Assembly (NCBI RefSeq): GCF_014645015.1
Contig: NZ_BMLC01000001.1
Coordinates: 1,006,585-1,070,584, forward strand
DNA length: 64,000 nucleotides
Source: Salinibacterium xinjiangense
GTDB lineage: Bacteria; Actinomycetota; Actinomycetes; Actinomycetales; Microbacteriaceae
Reading direction: 5' to 3'
Of the stretch, positions 1 to 10,600 are shown piece by piece. Position numbers and translations under genes: made by a program. A model generated the notes under the pieces. The model was given only the letters and a program-made list of their open reading frames with translations, did no database searches and had not been told where the DNA came from. Position 1 is the stretch's first letter, and every line of letters begins with the position of its first letter.

Positions 1-575
1 TCACCGAGGTAGCTTGCCCTGCCCTTTCGTGCAACGAGGGGCTCGGTCGCGTCCCTTCCTGCCTTCGCCGCAGAAAAGGCTGCCGCTGTCGCTGTCACGC
101 AGTCCCCACCCGTGGCAAGGCTCGCATCCAGCGCATCCAGCGCGGGAGCCATCGCGTCGAACATGGTCTTATCGCCAGCTTCCGCCTTGCCCCTGGCAAC
201 GACTCCACCGAGACCGGCCCGCAGGGCGGCGGAAAGCGCGGCGCCGTCGAGCGTCGTGACCGGCCCGGCGGTCGTTCCCATCCGGAGAAAAAAGGTGCCG
301 TACAGGGGGCCGCTCGCGCCACCGACGGATGTCACGAGGGTCATTCCCACGGACTTGAACAACTCGTCGACGAGGGTCGCCTGCGTACCGTCATCGTGCG
401 AGACACCGATCTTTTCCATCACAGCAGTCATGCCACGGGTCATATTCGACCCGTGATCCGCATCGCCGATGGCCGAATCCAGTTCGGTCAGGTAGCCCTG
501 CTGTTGAGAAACCAGTTCGCGGAACCTGGCAAGCCAGGCCACGAGTTGATCGAGAGAAACGGTGTCTGTCGTCAT
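1..575 (-). CDS. dhaL: Dihydroxyacetone kinase ADP-binding subunit DhaL (3' end beyond the window)
   Basis: This is the nucleotide-binding subunit of dihydroxyacetone kinase, which works with DhaK to phosphorylate dihydroxyacetone in the cytoplasm. The frame is open from the ATG at 575 to the left edge (191 codons). Residues D33, D38 and D40 fit the D-x4-D-x-D Mg-nucleotide site, seen as GDADHG at 37-42. The C-terminal family signature around GRASYLGE is the last thing visible, so only a short tail is missing. The start follows dhaK by 21 bases and has a purine-rich ribosome binding site. In PTS-dependent systems a DhaM phosphodonor would follow to the left; it cannot be seen here. The family assignment is secure. 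Whether the kinase uses PTS phosphate or ATP cannot be decided from the window. Confidence 0.93.
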   Translation of the reverse strand, partial: MTTDTVSLDQLVAWLARFRELVSQQQGYLTELDSAIGDADHGSNMTRGMTAVMEKIGVSHDDGTQATLVDELFKSVGMTLVTSVGGASGPLYGTFFLRMGTTAGPVTTLDGAALSAALRAGLGGVVARGKAEAGDKTMFDAMAPALDALDASLATGGDCVTATAAAFSAAKAGRDATEPLVARKGRASYLG

Positions 576-596
576 GTTCGCACTCTTCTTTCCTGG

Positions 597-1595
597 CTAC
601 AGTCCCCAGCGAAGCCCGGACGTATTGACCGGTGCATCCCAGAGCTTCAGCAGCTCGTCGTCAACCTTCAGCAGCGTCACAGAGCAGCCTGCCATGTCGA
701 GGCTGGTGATGTAGTTGCCCACGAGGGATCGGGCAACGGTCACACCGGCCTTCTCGAGCAGCTTCGCAACCTCGCCGTACATCAGGTACAGCTCGATCAG
801 CGGTGTGCCGCCCATGCCATTGAGCATCGCGATAACCGGGCCGCTGGTGAAGTCGAGGTCTGCGAGCACGGGATCAACCAACTGCTGGGCGATGGATGCC
901 GCGCCCGCAAGTGCGACGCGGTGCCTGCCGGGCTCCCCATGGATGCCCACGCCGATCTCCATCATGTCGTCCGGAATCTCGAAGGTGGGCTTTCCGGCCG
1001 AGGGAACCGTGCAGCTGGTCAGCGCCATGCCCATCGAGCGACCTGATGCGTTGACGAGGTTCGCCAGCGCTGTGATGGCCGCGAGGTCGCGCCCTTCCTC
1101 GGCGGCGGCGCCGACGATCTTCTCGAGAAACACGGTGGTTCCGACACCGCGGCGACCCGCGGTCCACGTGGAATCCTCGACCGCGACATCATCGTTGACC
1201 ACGACCGCGGAGACCTTCACCCCGGTCTCGGCTTCCGCCATCTCGGCGGCCATCTCGAAATTCATGACGTCGCCGGTGTAGTTCTTCACGATGTGCAGCA
1301 CACCAGCACCAGAATCCGCGACCTTCGTGGCCTCCTGCATCTGGTCGGGGGTCGGTGAGGTGAACACCTCGCCAGCACAGGCGGCATCGAGCATCCCGAA
1401 GCCTACGAAGCCTCCGTGCAGGGGCTCGTGACCCGACCCGCCGCCCGAAATGAGAGCGACCTTGCCCGCTTTCGTGGGGGTGCCGCGGTAGATGATGCGG
1501 TTGACATGGTCGACATTCAGTTCGGGATGCGCGGCCGCGATGCCGGTGAGCGCGTCAGCCAGCACGGCTTCGGGTGCGTTGATGAGCTTCTTCAT
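597..1595 (-). CDS. dhaK: Dihydroxyacetone kinase substrate-binding subunit DhaK
   Basis: DhaK binds dihydroxyacetone covalently and presents it to DhaL for phosphorylation to DHAP. The 332-residue length is normal for the family. Residues matching the known active site are present: H56 in GGGSGHEP, D109 in NYTGD and the hemiaminal-forming histidine H219 in GIHGEPG. The ATG at 1595 gives the classical MKKLIN amino terminus. Its start overlaps the stop of the upstream aquaporin remnant as ATGA, and dhaL follows 21 bases later, so the three are probably one transcript with coupled translation. Likely control is by the divergent IclR regulator through the inverted repeat at 1966-1984. Confidence 0.96.
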   Translation of the reverse strand: MKKLINAPEAVLADALTGIAAAHPELNVDHVNRIIYRGTPTKAGKVALISGGGSGHEPLHGGFVGFGMLDAACAGEVFTSPTPDQMQEATKVADSGAGVLHIVKNYTGDVMNFEMAAEMAEAETGVKVSAVVVNDDVAVEDSTWTAGRRGVGTTVFLEKIVGAAAEEGRDLAAITALANLVNASGRSMGMALTSCTVPSAGKPTFEIPDDMMEIGVGIHGEPGRHRVALAGAASIAQQLVDPVLADLDFTSGPVIAMLNGMGGTPLIELYLMYGEVAKLLEKAGVTVARSLVGNYITSLDMAGCSVTLLKVDDELLKLWDAPVNTSGLRWGL

Positions 1596-1897
1596 GACGT
1601 GGCCTTCTCTTCGGTGAGTGCTGCGGTGAATGCTTCAGTGAGGGTGGTACTGTGTGCCCGCGGGCGCGGGGTGGGCCCGAACAGCCGGGCGGCAGAGACG
1701 CCGGCCAGCAATTCCGCGATCACGTGCGCGGGCCATTTCTCCCGCTGCACGCTCTTGCCGAGCAGTTGCTGCACGAGCATCGGCCCAGTGCTGCGAGCGG
1801 GATTGATGGATGCGCCCGTGGCCGGTGCGGGTGGGATGATCGCCGCGAATGCGACTACGCCGAACCCGAGCCCGGCGAATCCTGGGCTCGTCTTCAT
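1592..1897 (-). pseudogene. Half-length aquaglyceroporin remnant (GlpF carboxy-terminal part)
   Basis: The 101-residue product resembles only the carboxy-terminal part of GlpF-type MIP channels: a membrane segment (GFGVVAFAAII), the second NPA box in the typical context (GASINPARSTGP) and a final helix (HVIAELLAGV). The amino-terminal hemichannel with the first NPA box is absent. A full channel would be about 240-280 residues. Surprisingly the ATG at 1897 has a good ribosome binding site (AAGGAG, five bases upstream), and the stop overlaps the dhaK start as ATGA. This looks like an internal deletion that kept the original initiation region, or a short protein retained for translational coupling of dhaK. 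An arginine in the last helix suggests decay. A functional glycerol pore is unlikely from this fragment alone. Confidence 0.75.
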
Positions 1898-1961
1898 TGT
1901 TCTCCTTTGAACGTGCGGGATGTCGACCCCGGTAATCGTTAACCGGCTTCCGAAGTGCAGA

Positions 1962-1984
1962 ATTGTATTCGACAATGTCGAATA
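1962..1984. promoter_or_regulatory. Inverted-repeat operator overlapping the dha operon -10 region
   Basis: A perfect 9-1-9 inverted repeat, TATTCGACA-A-TGTCGAATA, lies at 1966-1984 between the dha operon and the divergent IclR gene. On the minus strand a -10-like TACAAT (1962-1967) abuts it; no good -35 is visible. A second, imperfect inverted repeat (CCGGTAA...TTAACCGG) lies at 1929-1946 in the putative leader. The placement is what an IclR-family operator would show; binding is inferred. Confidence 0.6.
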
Positions 1985-2076
1985 TGGTACGGGCACACGG
2001 CAACTGTCAAGAGCTATGGTGAACGGATTCCCGCGCTGACGGCCATACTGGGGGAAATGCGAACCAGGGGACGGCC

Positions 2077-2853
2077 GTGATCCAATCGATCGACCGGGCG
2101 GCGAGGGTGCTGTCATCCCTCCAGGGTGCCCGGCATCTCGGCATCACCGAACTCGCGACGCTGCTGGCGCTGCCGCCCTCGACGGTTCACGGGATCGTCA
2201 AGTCGCTCCAATCCCACGGTCTTGTGGCCAAGGAGCCCAACGGAAACCGATACATGCTCGGCCCCGCCCTGCTCAAACTCTCGAATGTGTATCTCGACAC
2301 GCTCGATGTGCGAGCACGCGCGATGCGCTGGACTCGGGAACTTTCTCGCAGGACAGGCCTGTCAACCCGCCTCGGCGCTGAACTTTTCGACGAAGTCATC
2401 ATCATCCATCACAACCTCAGGCCCGACGGCAGCGAGCAGATGCCCGAAACCGGACTGTCGATTCCCGCACATGCCTCAGCGATGGGCAAGGTTCTGCTCA
2501 CCTACAACCCCGATGCCGCGGATGACGTGCTCACGCGCCCGCTGCGCAGCCTTACCGGCGAAACCGTCACCGACCCCGCCCGGCTGATTCTGCAGTTCGC
2601 CCTGGTCGCCGAGCGCGGAATCGCGACGGAAGAGGATGAGGCCGTGCTGGGCGAATCGTCGGTCGCCGCCCCCGTCGTCGACCGCAGCGGCAGTGTCATC
2701 GCCGCCGTGGCCGTCGTGATGCCCTCCAGCGAGTGGCCGCCGGACGACAACGTGCTCAATGACCTGCGCGAGACCGCGAGGAACATCTCCCGCGAGCTCG
2801 GAGCAACCGTGTGGCCTCCACCCGTGTCACGACGGCACGCCCTCGACGACTAA
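2077..2853 (+). CDS. IclR family transcriptional regulator
   Basis: This 258-residue protein has the two-part IclR architecture. Residues about 3-65 form a winged helix-turn-helix (GITELATLLALPPSTVHGIV), and residues about 80-250 form the ligand-binding domain, including the conserved stretch around SIPAHASAMGKVLL. It starts at a GTG at 2077 with AGGGG upstream. It is transcribed away from the glpF-remnant/dhaK/dhaL operon, with the perfect inverted repeat at 1966-1984 between them, so control of glycerol or dihydroxyacetone use is the most economical role. IclR proteins of this type often control glycerol (GylR-like) or aromatic catabolism. The ligand cannot be read from the sequence. Confidence 0.9.
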   Translation: MIQSIDRAARVLSSLQGARHLGITELATLLALPPSTVHGIVKSLQSHGLVAKEPNGNRYMLGPALLKLSNVYLDTLDVRARAMRWTRELSRRTGLSTRLGAELFDEVIIIHHNLRPDGSEQMPETGLSIPAHASAMGKVLLTYNPDAADDVLTRPLRSLTGETVTDPARLILQFALVAERGIATEEDEAVLGESSVAAPVVDRSGSVIAAVAVVMPSSEWPPDDNVLNDLRETARNISRELGATVWPPPVSRRHALDD

Positions 2854-2881
2854 CGCGACGATCGAGTGAGCAAACAATCGA

Positions 2882-4411
2882 CTAACACATCGGGTCTGCC
2901 GCCGGCACCGTCCCGTTCACGAAGTACTCGTCGACAACATCGTCGATGCATGCCACACCCTGGTTGTAGATCGTGTGGCCCTCACCCTTGTAGCTGATCA
3001 GCACCCCGCTCGATAGTTGTTGAGCCAGAGACACCGCCGACGCATACGGCGTGGCCGGGTCGTTGGTCGTTCCGATGACGAGGATGGGCGCTGCGCCCTC
3101 GGCCGTGAAACTCGAGGGGAGTTGCGCCCTGGGAAACGGCCAGTTCGTGCACGCGGTGTCGAGCACGGCGAAGTCGTCGTATGTGGCGTACTTGCCGAGG
3201 ATGGGAGCGGCGACATCGATTTCGGCGATGCGGTCGAGAGTGGAGGCCGGGTCATCCACGAAATCTCCATCGACGCAGGTAGCGGCAACGTAGACCTCAT
3301 ACGAGTTGCTCTGGTACGAGCCGTCGGCGTTGCGCGAGTTGTAGCTGTCAGCGCTGGTGAAGGTGAGGCCAGGATCCCCCTCAGCGAGCGACGCGAACAT
3401 TGCGGTCAGCTCGGGCCAGTAGCTCTCCGAATACAGGCTGGAGAGGATACCCGTTGCCAGGGTCGCCGAATCGAGCACGCGACCGTCGGCATTGGTGAAC
3501 CCCTGGGCGTCCACGTTGTCGAGCGCTGAACGGGCCTGGGCGGCCGCGTCATCCACCGTCCCGCTGAAAAAGCAGTCGGTGCCGCTGAGGCAGTCGGCGA
3601 GGTAGGCCCTGAATGCGCTGTCGAAGCCGGCCATCTGGAACTTGAGGCTCTCGAAATCACTGACCAACGGATCCACGGCGCCATCGAGCACGAAGCGCCC
3701 GACCTTATCGGGGAAGAGTTCGGCATAGATCGTTCCGAAGTAGGTGCCATAGGAGTAGCCGAGGAAGTTCAGCTTGTCGTCGCCGAGCACCTCACGCAGC
3801 ATGTCCATGTCTTTGGCATTGCTGGCGGTGTCGACATTGCCGAGCAGCTCGCCGGTGTTCTTCTCGCACGCGGCGGCGAACGACTGCTCTTCGGTGATCA
3901 GCTCATCGATCCAGCCCTGCGTGTTGTAGGCGTTGTCGTAGGTGCCGTAGAGGGTCTCATCGGTCTGTTTCGGATCGGTGTAGCACACCACCTGCGTCGA
4001 CCGCCCGACACCACGGGGATCCCACCCGACGATGTCGAAGTTCTCCGCAACCGCTGCGGTAGCGGATGCCTCGCCGCTCTGGGACACGTAATCCCAGCCC
4101 GAACCACCTGGCCCGCCGGGGTTGAGCAGCAGGGAACCCTGCGCGGTGCCCGTGGCCGGATGCCTCACCAGCGCAAGATCGATGGCGCCGTCTGACGGGG
4201 CATCCCAGTCGATGGGAGCCTTCGCGGTGGCGCATTCGAGGCCGCCCTCGCAGTCGGTCCACTGCAGCACCTGTGAGTAGAAGCCGGCCTTATCGGTGGG
4301 GGTGGGGCCGGGAGCTGCGCTCGGCGACGGAGCCGGGGGAAGAAAAGTGCAGCCAGACAGCACAAGGGCCAGCGAGCACACGATAGCGAACGCTGCGCGA
4401 TGTCGATTCAC
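2882..4411 (-). CDS. Secreted alpha/beta-hydrolase lipoprotein, S33 tripeptidyl aminopeptidase-like
   Basis: This 509-residue exported hydrolase belongs to the S33 family with a TAP-like carboxy-terminal domain, which removes short peptides from protein amino termini or cleaves small esters. The GTG at 4411 is preferred because GAGGGG sits six bases before it and it gives a compact signal peptide ending in the lipobox LSGC (Cys 21); the frame is open upstream to 4441. A proline/serine linker follows. The oxyanion stretch GGPGGSG precedes the nucleophile elbow GYSYG (S220); D451 (TNDPATPY) and H479 (GEGHT) complete the triad. It is divergent from the amylase-pullulanase gene and convergent with the IclR gene. 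The natural substrate is not known. Confidence 0.88.
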   Translation of the reverse strand: MNRHRAAFAIVCSLALVLSGCTFLPPAPSPSAAPGPTPTDKAGFYSQVLQWTDCEGGLECATAKAPIDWDAPSDGAIDLALVRHPATGTAQGSLLLNPGGPGGSGWDYVSQSGEASATAAVAENFDIVGWDPRGVGRSTQVVCYTDPKQTDETLYGTYDNAYNTQGWIDELITEEQSFAAACEKNTGELLGNVDTASNAKDMDMLREVLGDDKLNFLGYSYGTYFGTIYAELFPDKVGRFVLDGAVDPLVSDFESLKFQMAGFDSAFRAYLADCLSGTDCFFSGTVDDAAAQARSALDNVDAQGFTNADGRVLDSATLATGILSSLYSESYWPELTAMFASLAEGDPGLTFTSADSYNSRNADGSYQSNSYEVYVAATCVDGDFVDDPASTLDRIAEIDVAAPILGKYATYDDFAVLDTACTNWPFPRAQLPSSFTAEGAAPILVIGTTNDPATPYASAVSLAQQLSSGVLISYKGEGHTIYNQGVACIDDVVDEYFVNGTVPAADPMC

Positions 4412-4528
4412 CGGTGACCCCTCAGAATATGTGCCGGGCACGTGCGTGGACGGCTGACAGCGAGGCTACCGTGAGGCCAGCAAGGCCGGCAAACCTCCTC
4501 CCCCCAGTCGGGGGTAGAACTGGATGTG

Positions 4529-4544
4529 CTGCAAACGCTTGCAG
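4529..4544. promoter_or_regulatory. LacI-family type operator upstream of the amylase-pullulanase
   Basis: CTGCAAACGCTTGCAG is a 6-4-6 inverted repeat with the central CG typical of LacI/GalR operators, about 77 bases before the amylase-pullulanase ATG. MalR-like LacI repressors control glucan genes in actinobacteria, so maltose or maltodextrin induction is inferred. A G/C hairpin (CCCCC-AGTC-GGGGG, 4501-4514) lies just upstream and may be structural. No clear -35/-10 pair is evident. Confidence 0.6.
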
Positions 4545-4620
4545 TCTGTCTGCCAACGGGGTACGGTCACGAATGTCGGCCTCTGCGCGCGGTAGAGAGC
4601 CACACCGTCGGGAGTCAAAG

Positions 4621-7600
4621 ATGACACAGGGCCACGCCATCGCTCACCATTCAGCCATTCGGCTGGTTGCCATGATTTCGGCGGTGACCATCGCCGTCTC
4701 CGGCGTGCTCGTCGCACCCGGTGTTGCGGCGGCAGCCGAGCCCACCGTCGCCCTGGTCGGCAGCATCCAATCAGAACTGGGTTGCCCTGGTGACTGGGAT
4801 CCGGCCTGCAACACGACCGATCTGGCACCGACGGGCACTGCTGGCGTGTGGTCGGCCGAGTTCACCGTGCCGGCAGGCACCTACGACTATAAAGTCGCGC
4901 TCAATGACACGTGGGACGAGGCGTACGGCCTCGACGGCGGCGGTGACAACATCCCTCTTACCGTGGGCGGCGACAGCACACTGCGGTTCACGTTCGACCT
5001 GGCGAAGAAAAGAGTCGGTCTCGAAGCGCTGGATGTTGCTGGTGCATACGGCGAAGAGGATGCCGCTCTCGTCAGGGACCCGATTCGACAGGCCGGCAGC
5101 GACGAGCAGTTCTACTTCGTGATGACCGATCGCTTCAAAGACGGCGACGCAACCAACAACACCGCTGCCCTGGGAAGCGACCCGATGGTGTCTGGCTTCG
5201 ACGCGACGAAGAAGAGCTTCTATAACGGAGGCGACCTTGCGGGCCTGCGATCTCAACTCGACTACATCCAGGGCCTGGGAACCAGCGCGATCTGGCTTAC
5301 GCCGTCGTTCCTGAACAATCCCGTGCAGGGCAGCGGCGAGAACGCTTCGGCGGGTTACCACGGCTACTGGATCACCGACTTCACCCAGATCGACCCCCAC
5401 CTCGGCACGAATGCCGAGCTCGCAGCTCTTATCGACGACGCCCATGCCCGTGGCATGAAGGTCTATTTCGACATCATCACCAACCACACGGCCGACGTGA
5501 TCGACTACGCGGAGAAGAAGTACAGCTACATCGACAAAACTGCGGCTCCGTACACCACCGCTGCGGGCGAGCCCTTCGACCCGGCGGATGTGGCGGGCAG
5601 CCCCGATTTTCCCGAGCTCGATGCGGCGACATCCTTCCCGTACACACCGACCCTCACCGCCGAGAATGCCGATCGCAAGGTTCCGGCCTGGCTGAACGAC
5701 CCCACGCTGTACCACAACCGTGGCGACTCCACCTTCGAGGGTGAGAGCGTGCTCGACGGCGACTTCTCGGGCCTCGACGACCTGATGACCGAGAACCCGA
5801 AGGTCGTCGCTGGATTCGTTGACGTCTATAAGACCTGGGTGGATTTCGGCATCGACGGGTTTCGCATCGACACCGTCAAGCACGTGAACCTCGAGTTCTG
5901 GCAGTCATGGTCGACCGAGGTGCTCGACTATGCCACCGCACAGGGCAACCCGGACTTCTTCATGTTCGGGGAGGTCTACGACGCGAACGCCGCGAACACC
6001 TCGCCGTATGTGCGCAAGACCGATATGAACTCGGTGCTCGACTTCTCGTTCCAGTCGCAGGCGACCAGCTTCGCCGCGGGCAACAGCGCCAGGGGTCTCA
6101 GTTCATTGTTCGCCAGCGATGATCTATACACGACGCCGGATTCGAACGCCTACGCCCTGCCCACCTTCCTGGGCAACCACGACATGGGCCGCATCGGCTA
6201 CTTCCTGAAGGACAGCGATGCGCCGCTGCAGCGTGACGAACTTGCGCACGAGCTCATGTACCTCACGCGTGGCCAGCCGGTGGTCTACTACGGCGATGAG
6301 CAGGGCTTCGCCGGTGCCGGCGGCGGCAACGACCAGAGCGCGCGACAGTCGCTGTTCGCCAGCAAGGTCGACGAATACACCAGCCAGCCCCTTATCACCG
6401 GCGAAATAGCAGGCTCGGTCGATCGCTTCGGGGTGGATGCCCCGCTCTACAGTCACATCGCCGCCCTGTCGACGCTGCGCAGCACCCGTCCCGCACTCGC
6501 GCAGGGCGCCCAGATCGAGCGTTACGCCGACTCGGGGGCAGGGGTCTACGCGTTCAGCCGGGTCGATCGCGTGGAAAGGATCGAGCACCTCGTCGCGCTC
6601 AACAACTCCGGTGCCGCCAGGACTGTCACCTTCGATTCGCTCACCGCCGGCGCCGCATACTCCGTGCTCTACGGCGCGGCGGAGGCCGCCACGACAGCGA
6701 ACGCGGCAGGCGAGGTCACCATGACCGTTCCGGCGCTCAGCACAGTGGTGCTGCTGGCCGATCGCCCCGTGACTGCTCCGGATGCGGCATCCGCCATCAC
6801 GGTCGATGTTCCTGCCGCGGGGGCGGGTCTCACGGGCGTGACTCCGGTCAGCGCCGATGTCGCCGATTCGACGTGGCAGGAGACGAGCTTCGCGTGGCGT
6901 GTTGTCGGTTCGAGTGAGTGGATCGCGCTCGGCACAGCAGAAGACACGAGCCCGCGAGTCTTCCACGACACGGCCGGGCTTGCTGCGGGCACGCTCGTCG
7001 AGTACCGCGCCATCGCCACGGATTCCGCAGGGCAGCGAGCGGCGGCATCCACCTTCGCCTCGATCGGCAACGCCGTGAATCTGGCGGAGACGGTCGACCC
7101 CGAGCCCGGGATCGACCTGGTGACCGTGCCGGGCAGCCACAATTCGGAGATGGGCTGCGCGGGCGACTGGCAGCCGGGCTGTGAGGCCGCAAAGCTCACG
7201 AAGCGCGCTGACGGAATCTACGCGGGCACCTTCGATATCCCGGCCGGCGACTACGAATTCAAGGTCGCCATCAACGGCACCTGGGACATCAACTACGGCG
7301 CCGGCGGTGTATCGCAGGGCGCAAACGTCGCCTATACCGCCCCCGGCGGCCCGGTGACCTTCTGGTTCGACCCGCGCACGAAGTTCTTCCAGAACTCGGC
7401 GCAGGGCGACATCATCGTCGCGGCCGGGTCGTTCCAGTCAGAATCCGGATGCCCGGGAGACTGGCAGCCCGATTGCCTCGCGACCTGGCTGCAGGATGCC
7501 GATGGTGACGGCGTCTTCACCTTCTCGACCACGACACTGCCGACCGGATCGTATGAGGCGAAGGTCGCGCATAACCTCGGCTGGGCCGAGAACTACGGCG

Positions 7601-10600
7601 CCGGTGGCGTGCGCGATGGCGCAAACATCCCGTTCTCGGCCACCGAAGGTAAAGGCACGCTCTTCAGTTACACGCTGGCAACCCACGTGCTCACAGTAGA
7701 GTCGGCCGACCCACCGCTGGCCGGCACCGGCGAGCAGCGAGCGCACTGGGTCTCGGAGGGCACACTGGCCTGGCCACGCGACCTGTTGCCCACCAACGCC
7801 GACCCGAAAGACCTGCGCTTCACGCTCTACTCGTCGGCCACCGCGGGGCTCACCGTTACCGACGGCGCGGTCACGGGTGGTGATGCGGTCGAGCTGACGT
7901 ACGACCCAGCCGGCCTGTCCGATGCCGAGAAGGCACGGTTCCCGGCGCTCGCCAACTCCGTCGCCCTCAGGCCAGCCGCAGTCGATCGCGCCGCGGTCGA
8001 AGCCCTGCTCACCACCCAGCTCGCGGTCGCCCAGTTCGGGGTCGATGACGCTCTCGCGGCATTCACGGGTGTGCAGGTTCCCGGGGTGCTCGACGACCTG
8101 TATGCGGATGCCGCATCAGACCGCACGCTGGGCACATCATGGTCGAAGTCGAAGCCGTCGATGTCGCTCTGGGCACCCACCGCGCAGAAGGTGAACGCGC
8201 TCGTCTGGGTGGCGGGAGATGCTGCCGAGCCGACGCGGCTTGCTCTCGAGCGGCAGTCGGACGGTGCCTGGACCGCAACGGGGAAGAAGGGGTGGACGGG
8301 GGCGTCATACGCCTTCGAGGTCACGGTCTTCGCGCCGTCGATTGGAAAAATCGAGGTCAATACCGTGACCGATCCCTATTCGGTAGCGCTGACGGTGAAC
8401 TCTGGGCGGTCGGTGTTCGTCGACCTCGCCGATAAGGAGTACCGGCCAAAAGTTTGGGAGAAGGCGGCGGCCCCTACGATCGAGAATGCGGTCGACCGCT
8501 CCATCTACGAGTTGCACGTGCGTGACTTCTCCATCTCAGACGAGACGGTCCCCGAGAACCTGCGCGGCACATACGGGGCATTTGGTGTCGATAGCGACGG
8601 AACCCGGCACCTCGCCGGGCTTGCGGATGCCGGTCTGAACACGGTGCATTTGCTCCCCACCTTCGACATTGCCACGATCGAAGAGAATCGGGCCGCCCAG
8701 GCGACACCGGACTGCGACCTGGCATCGTTCGGCCCGGCCTCGCCCGAGCAGCAGGCGTGCGTCCAGGCCGTCGCCGACACCGATGGCTTCAACTGGGGGT
8801 ATGACCCGTACCATTTCTCGGTGCCCGAGGGGTCGTACGCCGCCGACCCGCAGGGTGGCGCACGCGTCGCGGAATTCCGCGGGATGGTCGGCGCGCTGCA
8901 TAAGTCCGGCCTCCAGGTTGTGCTCGACGAGGTGTTCAACCACACCGCACAGAGTGGCCAGGGTGAGAAGTCGGTGCTCGACCAGGTCGTGCCGGGCTAC
9001 TACCACCGGCTCAACGCGACCGGCGGGGTCGAGACATCCACCTGCTGCCAGAATGTGGCGACCGAGCACGACATGGCCGAAAAACTGATGGTCGACTCGG
9101 TGGTGCTCTGGGCACGTGAGTACAGGGTCGACGGATTCCGGTTCGACCTCATGGGCCATCACTCGAAGGCGAACATGATCGCTGTGCGCGAAGCCCTCGA
9201 TGCGCTGACCCTGAAGAAAGACGGGGTCGACGGGAAGGCCATCTACCTCTACGGCGAAGGCTGGAACTTTGGTGAGGTGGCAGACAACGCGCTCTTCGAG
9301 CAGGCCACCCAGGGGCAGCTCGGCGGTACCGGAATCGGCACGTTCAACGACCGACTACGCGATGGCGTGCACGGCGGCAGCCCTGTCGACGGCAGCACGA
9401 TCCAGCAGCAGGGTTTCGGCACGGGGTTGGGCACCGACCCCAATGGCGCGCCGATCAATGGAACGACGGAGGAGGCGCTCGCGCGACTCGCCCAGCAGAC
9501 CGACCTCGTGCGTCTCGGGCTCACCGGCAACCTGAAAGACTTCAGCTTCGTGGCCTCCGATGGAACGCTCACGCGCGGCGAGGAGTTCGACTACAACGGA
9601 CAGCCAGCCGGATATGCCGATCAGCCCGCCGAGACTATCAACTACGTGGATGCGCACGACAACGAGACGCTCTTCGACCTGCTGGCGCTGAAACTCCCTA
9701 CCGATACCCCCATGGCCGATCGGGTGCGCATGAACACGCTCTCGCTTGCCACAGCGACGCTCTCGCAGGCGCCATCACTGTGGCATGCCGGCACCGACCT
9801 GTTGCGGTCGAAATCACTCGACCGCAACAGCTACAACTCCGGCGACTGGTTCAACCGCATCGACTGGAGCGGGCAGTCCAACAACTTCGGCGTGGGCCTG
9901 CCCACCGCAGCCGATAACGAGGACAACTGGCCGATCATGGTCCCGCTGCTTGACGATCCCGCACTGAAGCCGACCCCGGCAGACATCGCGACGGGCGCCG
10001 CGGCCGCACAGGACCTGCTGCGGCTCAAGCAATCGACCGAGCTGCTGCGACTCGGCGACGCGTCGGTGATCGCCCAGAAGCTCGCGTTCCCGGGCAGCGG
10101 TCCCGATGCGGCTCCCGGCGTCATCACCATGACTGTCGACGACGCTCTCGGTGCCGACGCAGATCCGGCGTTCGACGGGCTTGTCGTGGTCTTCAATGCG
10201 TCACCGGATGCCGCAACCCAGGTGATCACAGGGCTCAGCGGCCGCGACTTCGCACTTAGTGACATCCAGGCCTCCGGTCTCGACCCGATCGTGAAGCAGA
10301 CCACCTGGGATGCCGCGACGGGAACCGTCACGGTGCCTGCCCGTACGGTGGCGGTGCTCACCGAAGCGGAGCAGCCGCAGCCGATCGCCAGTAGCGTCCG
10401 CGCCTCGGCGAGCCGGTTTCTCGCGAGCACCGACACTCGGGTTAGCTACACGGTTGTCGTCGAGGCCGACGGGGCGCGGCCGACGGGAATCGTGGAGGTG
10501 CTCGACGGCGGTGTGATCATCGCGACAGGCACTCTGGTGGCGAGCGACAGCGGTCGCATCCGGTTCACCCTTCCGAAGTTCGGTCGAGGGCTGCACTGGC

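Noticed and set aside
4501-4514. CCCCC-AGTC-GGGGG hairpin as a terminator
   Set aside because: Stem of five pairs, no U-tract, and it lies between divergent starts, so there is nothing for it to terminate.
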